Assembly: GCA_013288445.1 (NCBI GenBank)
Contig: JABDBX010000007.1
Span: 1-45,413, forward strand
Source of the DNA: Bacteroidota bacterium
Lineage (GTDB): Bacteria > Bacteroidota > Bacteroidia > Chitinophagales > Chitinophagaceae
Length of the DNA: 45,413 nucleotides
Direction of reading: 5' to 3'
Below the pieces are notes generated by a model that saw only the letters and a list, made by a program, of their open reading frames with translations, was not told where the DNA came from and made no database searches. The position numbers and the translations under genes are program-made. Of the stretch, positions 41,190 through 45,413 are shown one piece after another (the first letter of the stretch is position 1; every line of letters begins with the position of its first letter).

Positions 41190-41575
41190 GAATTAAAAAG
41201 CCTGGACGGCTTTAATGTGAATAGCTCCGGGTGAAACCCGGAGTTTTCAGGGTTATACCAGTTGAACCCCGCCGGGGTTCAATAATCACATCTATTTTCC
41301 CACCGGTTTCACCGGTGGCTATTCATAATTTAAGCCCTATCGGGCTTGCCCGTTTGTCATTGCACAAACTTATGCGGCGAGAAGTATAATACCGTTTCAA
41401 CGTAATAAATCTGCATGATATGCCCCATCGGGGCTACCTTTTTGTAGCAACATGCATCCCTGAAAACCCTATTTGCCCCATGGGGGCTGACCTATTCGCG
41501 ATTGATGTTAGCGCCCATGGGGCATTCACATAGTTTGGGTATCTATGCTACAACGAGTAAGCCCCCATGGGCCAA
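41190..41575. repeat. Array of short perfect palindromes
   Basis: At least nine short perfect hairpins occur in ~385 bp: AAAGCC/GGCTTT (41197), CTCCGGG/CCCGGAG (41225), TTGAACCCC/GGGGTTCAA (41262), CCACCGGT/ACCGGTGG (41300), AAGCCC/GGGCTT (41332), GCCCC/GGGGC (41422 and 41475) and CCCATGGG (41514 and 41564). Spacers are unrelated in sequence and length. The 680-bp gap 41001-41680 otherwise holds a terminator and a -7 box and has no supported gene. Confidence 0.75.
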
Positions 41576-41634
41576 CCCGTTTTTTGCTTGACATCTGGGG
41601 TGCAAACAAATTATACAATGTCAATATTGTTTTA

Positions 41635-41642
41635 TATATTTG
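41635..41642 (+). promoter_or_regulatory. -7 box (TATATTTG) for the glycine-rich repeat gene
   Basis: Full TAnnTTTG match 38 nt before the ATG at 41681; no good -33 box. Confidence 0.45.
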
Positions 41643-41680
41643 AGTAACATCTTTTTCGGAAACCCATTAAATAATATCGC

Positions 41681-42583
41681 ATGATTACATTCAATTTTAT
41701 CACCGTTAGTGGCAATTTTTCATCAATGGGAGGTGGGCAGACAAATACACTTGGCGGCAGTTATTCATCGATGGTTGGCGGCCAACAAAATTGTATTGAG
41801 GCTGGCTTGTCTTTTATTGGCGGAGGTGGTAATAACATAATATACGGGTGTTGCAACGCTGGAGTCAGTTCAGTAATAGGAGGCGGCTCCCTTAACCAGA
41901 TCGGTCATGGCCCGGCAGCCACGTATTGTAGTGCGGACACCAGTGTTATAGGTGGCGGGACCTTCAATTGTATCGATACTTCAAGTTCTTTTTCTTCCTA
42001 TAGCAATACCATTGCTGGCGGTAATTTTAACAGGGTTTGCGCTAACACCTGCAACTCTGCCGTGCTTGGTGGGCATACTAACCACGTAAATGGCAACTAC
42101 TCCATGATAGGCGGCGGGCAGGGAAACATCGCACAGAACCACCACGGGGCAATTGTTGGTGGGTGTAATAATACTTCTTCAGGTTATTTTAGCTTTCTTG
42201 GCGGTGGAGCATCAAATACGGTCAATGGTTGCAATGGAGTTGTTGTTGGTGGATTAGGCAATTCCGTTTCCGGTTATTACTCGGTAATTGGCGGTGGCTC
42301 CGGGAATGGTGTTTTTGGTACGGGCTGTTATTCCGGTGTTTTCAGCGGCGGCAGCAATACCATTAGCGGCGACCACTCGGCTATTCTTGGCGGTTGCAAC
42401 AATACCGTGGCCCCCGGCACCAGCTTTGCAGGTATATTTGGTTGCAATATTACTGCTAACATGAGCTGTGCTTTCCATGCTAATAACTTCGTTGGTCATA
42501 ATCTACCAACTGCCGGTGGTGGAGTTCCTGGAAGTTTCTTTGTATGTACTTTAGGTGGTTATAATTACGTGATGATGAACTAA
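41681..42583 (+). CDS. Glycine-rich beta-helix adhesin/tail-fibre-like repeat protein
   Basis: This 300-residue protein consists almost entirely of short repeats with the pattern S-x-[IV]-G-G-G-x-x-N-x-[IV]-x-G, for example MGGGQTNTLGGSYSSMVGG, VIGGGTFNCID, MIGGGQGNIAQ and VVGGLGNSVSGYYSVIGGG. This matches the left-handed beta-roll head repeats of trimeric autotransporters and similar repeats in phage tail fibres. Several cysteines sit at repeat edges, which is unusual. There is no signal peptide, anchor domain or T9SS domain, so it may be truncated or exported with a partner. A 905-residue T9SS protein starts 11 nt after its stop, probably in the same operon. Confidence 0.7.
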   Translation: MITFNFITVSGNFSSMGGGQTNTLGGSYSSMVGGQQNCIEAGLSFIGGGGNNIIYGCCNAGVSSVIGGGSLNQIGHGPAATYCSADTSVIGGGTFNCIDTSSSFSSYSNTIAGGNFNRVCANTCNSAVLGGHTNHVNGNYSMIGGGQGNIAQNHHGAIVGGCNNTSSGYFSFLGGGASNTVNGCNGVVVGGLGNSVSGYYSVIGGGSGNGVFGTGCYSGVFSGGSNTISGDHSAILGGCNNTVAPGTSFAGIFGCNITANMSCAFHANNFVGHNLPTAGGGVPGSFFVCTLGGYNYVMMN

Positions 42584-42594
42584 ATAATAATAGC

Positions 42595-45312
42595 GTGAAA
42601 AGGATACTATTGTTTTTGCTGTTTGTAAATTGCTTAGTGATTGCAAAAGCCCAGATCATAACTACCATTGCAGGCACGGGTACACCAACTGATACTGGTG
42701 ATGGGGGGCTTGCGACTGCGGCAAGTGTTAATGAGCCATTTGTCTGCAGGTTTGATGCACATGGGAATCTTTATTTTACGGAAGTTGGTGGGAATAGAGT
42801 GAGGAAGATCAACCCCTTCGGGATCATTAGCACGGTCGCTGGTGGAGGTAGTGTTTTAGGCGATGGTGGGCCTGCCACAGCGGGACAGCTAAGCGATCCG
42901 GATGGGATTGCCATTGATTTAGCAGGCAATATATATATAGCGGATGAATATAATAATAGAGTGCGAAAAGTAGATGCTGTTTCGGGTATAATCACTACCA
43001 TCGCAGGCAATGGTTCCCCTGGATATGGCGGTGATGATGGCCCATCCACAGCTTCTGTTTTACACAGCCCTAATAATGTTTGCGTTGATGGCATAGGGGA
43101 TATTTACATATTAGATGGCAGTAATAGAATACGAAAAATCAACGCCTCTGGAATCATTACAACATTTGCTGGTAATGGAACACCAGGTTATACTGGTGAC
43201 GGCGGGCTAGCTACTGCCGCTGAAATTGGAGGTCGGGGTATTTGTAGCGACGTGGCAGGTAATGTATATTTTACGCAGTCGAACCATATAAGAAAGATAG
43301 ATGCGACAGGAATAATTACTACCATTGCTGGTACAGGGGGTACCACAGGAGGCGACGGGGGGCCTGCAAGTGCGGCGGGCATCGAAGCCTATGAAATACA
43401 GTTCGACCATTTAGGTAACCTTTATGTTTCTGGTTATGTTCAAAATGTTATACGTAAAATAGATGTTTCGGGTATTATTCATACCGTTGCGGGTGATGGC
43501 ACTGCGGCCTATGGGGGAGATGGGTTTCCCGCAACTGCAGCTCAATTGCACACACCAATTGGCATTGCATTTGATTCCTGCAATAATTTATATATCGCCG
43601 ATAGGGACGACAATCATATAAGGAAAGTCACGTTCACCCCTTCATGCGGCATAGCACCTACTGTTGCTATTTCTGGTCCCACAAGTGTATGTGCAGGCGC
43701 TATTACTACTTTATCTGGTTCGTCAGCAGGCGGCACCTGGAGCAGCGATGCTATGGGCGTGGCCACTGTGGGTAGCAATACAGGCATTGTAACTGGTGAG
43801 GCAGGCGGTAGTGCGGTTATTACCTATACGCTTGGTAGCGCTATGGCTACTGCTACGGTAACAGTACACCCGCTACCGGTGGCAGGGAGTATAACGGGTA
43901 GCACATCAGTGTGCGTAGGGGCAGCAATAGCACTTAGTGAGTCTGTGGCTGGTGGTGTGTGGAGCACCGGGAGTGCGGGTATAGCTGCTGTGGGTAGTGC
44001 AGGTGTTGTTTCTGGCTTGTCCGTAGGTAGTGCATTAATATCTTACAGTGTCACCAATAGTTGCGGCACTGCATCAGATACGGCCACTGTTGTTGTGAAC
44101 CCGTTACCTGTAGCGGGTACGATTTCAGGTACGTTATCAGTGTGCGCAGGCAGTACTACGTCTTTAAGCGATGGAATAGCCGGGGGTGTATGGAGTAGTG
44201 GTGGCCTTGGCTTCGCTACTGTTAGCAGTACCGGGGTGGTAACTGATGTAGCCGCAGGTACGTCATTAATGTCCTATTCCGTTACTAACAGTTGCGGTAC
44301 TGCTGTTGCAACTGCAACGGTTACTGTAAATCCATTGCCTGTGGCTGGGAGTATTACGGGTACATTATCAGTATGTACAGGGGCATCAACATCATTAGGC
44401 GCTACTGTTGCTGGAGGTAGTTGGAGCAGTTCTGTCGGTGCAACTACTGTTAGCAGCACAGGCGTAGTTACGGGTGTAGCGGCAGGTACTTCCATAATAT
44501 CTTATAGCGTTACTAATAGCTGCGGTACTGCTGTGGCTACAACTACAGTAACAGTTAATCCTTTGCCCGATGCGGGGAGTATCACCGGGAGTGCTTTTGT
44601 TTGTGTAGGTTCGTCGATAACTTTAATCGATGGTGTGAGCGGCGGTACGTGGAGTAGTGCATCAGGCGCGGCTACGTTAAGCAGTGCGGGCGTTGTTTCA
44701 GGAGTTGCAGCAGGCATTGCTACAATATCTTATAGTATTACTAATAGTTGCGGCGCTGCTGTGGCTACCACCACAGTAACTGTGTACCCACTACCTGCCG
44801 CGGGTACTATCAGCGGCATGGACAGTGTGTGTGTTGGCAATACCTCGAAGCTGTCTGAAACAACAATGGGGGGCGTATGGAGTAGTGTTTATCCGGCTGT
44901 GGCTTCTGTAAACAGCAGTGGTGTTGTAATTGGTGTTATTACCGGGGTGGATACGATAGAATATACTGTAACTGATTCTGATCATGGTTGTAGTGCATGG
45001 GCAGTTTTTCCGTTTGCCGTGCGGCCTTTTACGGAGTGTAATGAGGGTGTAGCCGCTCCCGGTCGCAGCAAAGGAGAGGTGACATTATTTCCTAACCCTA
45101 ATGATGGGTCATTTGTGCTTTCAGTTCCAGCTATTGCCACCGAGCCAGCGCATGTAACCATCACTAATATGGTGGGTAAAAAGGTGAACGAGTTTGTGAC
45201 GGGCGCAAATGCCAATATACCCATGAAACTGAATGTACCCGCAGGCGTTTATTTTATTAGTGTGGCTACACCGAGTGGAGTGTATAATGCTAAGTTAGTT
45301 TTTAAGCCCTGA
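42595..45312 (+). CDS. Large NHL-propeller / Ig-like / T9SS surface protein (GTG start)
   Basis: This 905-residue protein starts at GTG 42595, which gives a good signal peptide (KRILLFLLFVNCLVIAKAQ). It has three parts: NHL blades (~residues 20-345, with GGDGGPATAAQL, GNIYIADEYNNRVRK and similar units), six Ig-like (BIG/PKD-like) repeats of ~76 residues (~355-815; each has S-V-C-x-G, then G-G-x-W-S, G-V-V-x-G-V and S-Y-x-V-T-N-S-C-G), and a T9SS type A sorting domain (from VTLFPNPNDGSF). The Ig-like repeats share two cysteines each, likely intradomain disulfides. It is a probable cell-surface adhesin or scaffold. Confidence 0.9.
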   Translation: MKRILLFLLFVNCLVIAKAQIITTIAGTGTPTDTGDGGLATAASVNEPFVCRFDAHGNLYFTEVGGNRVRKINPFGIISTVAGGGSVLGDGGPATAGQLSDPDGIAIDLAGNIYIADEYNNRVRKVDAVSGIITTIAGNGSPGYGGDDGPSTASVLHSPNNVCVDGIGDIYILDGSNRIRKINASGIITTFAGNGTPGYTGDGGLATAAEIGGRGICSDVAGNVYFTQSNHIRKIDATGIITTIAGTGGTTGGDGGPASAAGIEAYEIQFDHLGNLYVSGYVQNVIRKIDVSGIIHTVAGDGTAAYGGDGFPATAAQLHTPIGIAFDSCNNLYIADRDDNHIRKVTFTPSCGIAPTVAISGPTSVCAGAITTLSGSSAGGTWSSDAMGVATVGSNTGIVTGEAGGSAVITYTLGSAMATATVTVHPLPVAGSITGSTSVCVGAAIALSESVAGGVWSTGSAGIAAVGSAGVVSGLSVGSALISYSVTNSCGTASDTATVVVNPLPVAGTISGTLSVCAGSTTSLSDGIAGGVWSSGGLGFATVSSTGVVTDVAAGTSLMSYSVTNSCGTAVATATVTVNPLPVAGSITGTLSVCTGASTSLGATVAGGSWSSSVGATTVSSTGVVTGVAAGTSIISYSVTNSCGTAVATTTVTVNPLPDAGSITGSAFVCVGSSITLIDGVSGGTWSSASGAATLSSAGVVSGVAAGIATISYSITNSCGAAVATTTVTVYPLPAAGTISGMDSVCVGNTSKLSETTMGGVWSSVYPAVASVNSSGVVIGVITGVDTIEYTVTDSDHGCSAWAVFPFAVRPFTECNEGVAAPGRSKGEVTLFPNPNDGSFVLSVPAIATEPAHVTITNMVGKKVNEFVTGANANIPMKLNVPAGVYFISVATPSGVYNAKLVFKP

Positions 45313-45385
45313 AATAATGGTTGTGGTTCGGCGAAAGCTACCATTGACACCTACTGTATGTGTTTGATAATCATTAGTTGAAAAA

Positions 45386-45413
45386 ATGAAAAAATGGAAC
45401 CATCGTACCTTTT
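45386..45413 (+). CDS. Possible start of a further gene (3'-truncated)
   Basis: An ATG at 45386 opens MKKWNHRTF and runs off the window. The basic start could be a signal peptide, but too little is visible to support a gene. Confidence 0.2.

Noticed and set aside
41190-41575. Possible CRISPR or tandem-repeat array
   Set aside because: Palindromes differ in sequence and spacing is irregular; no cas genes are nearby.
43660-45000. Possible CRISPR array in the repeated region
   Set aside because: The repeats are ~228 bp coding units for Ig-like domains, in frame, without 25-40 bp repeats and unique spacers.
1-45413. rRNA or tRNA genes
   Set aside because: No tRNA cloverleaf ends or rRNA signatures were recognised in the intergenic spaces; a tRNAscan-SE run would settle it.

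Overview
The window looks like a chromosomal segment of a Bacteroidota bacterium, most likely a member of the Chitinophagaceae. The clues are three secreted proteins with C-terminal type IX secretion (T9SS) sorting domains, Bacteroidota-type -7 promoter boxes (TAnnTTTG) upstream of many genes, few Shine-Dalgarno sites, a BatA/DUF58 gene group, and typical lipoproteins and ECF sigma/anti-sigma architecture. By eye the core genes have moderate GC, with clearly AT-richer patches around 30.5-32.8 kb and 35.0-36.8 kb. No rRNA, tRNA or CRISPR array was seen.

Layout. 0-7.6 kb: a 5'-truncated T9SS beta-propeller protein, a DUF486 membrane protein, a small lipoprotein, an OmpA-type lipoprotein, a tail-anchored unknown, a DUF4010/MgtC-like membrane protein and a Tat-exported PLP enzyme. 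7.8-13.3 kb: a SWIM-SNF2 helicase facing a three-gene DUF58/BatD-like/BatA set. 13.5-16.8 kb: small secreted and membrane proteins, a Ycf48-like propeller and an outer-membrane barrel. 16.8-18.5 kb: a sugar aminotransferase and RmlC, probably for nucleotide-sugar or surface glycan synthesis. 18.5-20.8 kb: an accessory patch with a long inverted repeat, a lipoprotein, a frameshifted HicBA toxin-antitoxin pair and an EGF-like lipoprotein. 21-23.3 kb: xerD, aroQ and fmt. 23.3-28.6 kb: an NHL-repeat T9SS protein and two tandem TMTC-like membrane TPR proteins. 28.7-30.5 kb: an ECF sigma, putative anti-sigma and periplasmic protein operon. 30.5-33.1 kb: an AT-rich accessory patch with an orphan antitoxin followed by a toxin stub, secreted proteins, and a 238-bp MITE-like element with 20-bp terminal inverted repeats and 10-bp flanking direct repeats. 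33.2-41 kb: rhlE, an AT-rich AAA ATPase + DUF4276 pair, a GNAT-like protein, a SanA-like protein and a membrane pyrophosphatase. 41-45.4 kb: an array of short perfect palindromes, a glycine-rich beta-helix adhesin-like gene, and a large NHL/Ig-like/T9SS surface protein.

The most interesting candidate system is the translationally coupled ATPase + TOPRIM-like DUF4276 pair at 34,970-36,801. It has the design of ATPase/nuclease anti-phage modules such as PARIS, RloAB and AbiL, and it sits among signs of mobile and defence-related DNA. The MITE-like element, three dispersed copies of a palindromic intergenic hairpin, and two decayed toxin-antitoxin loci are the other strong observations.
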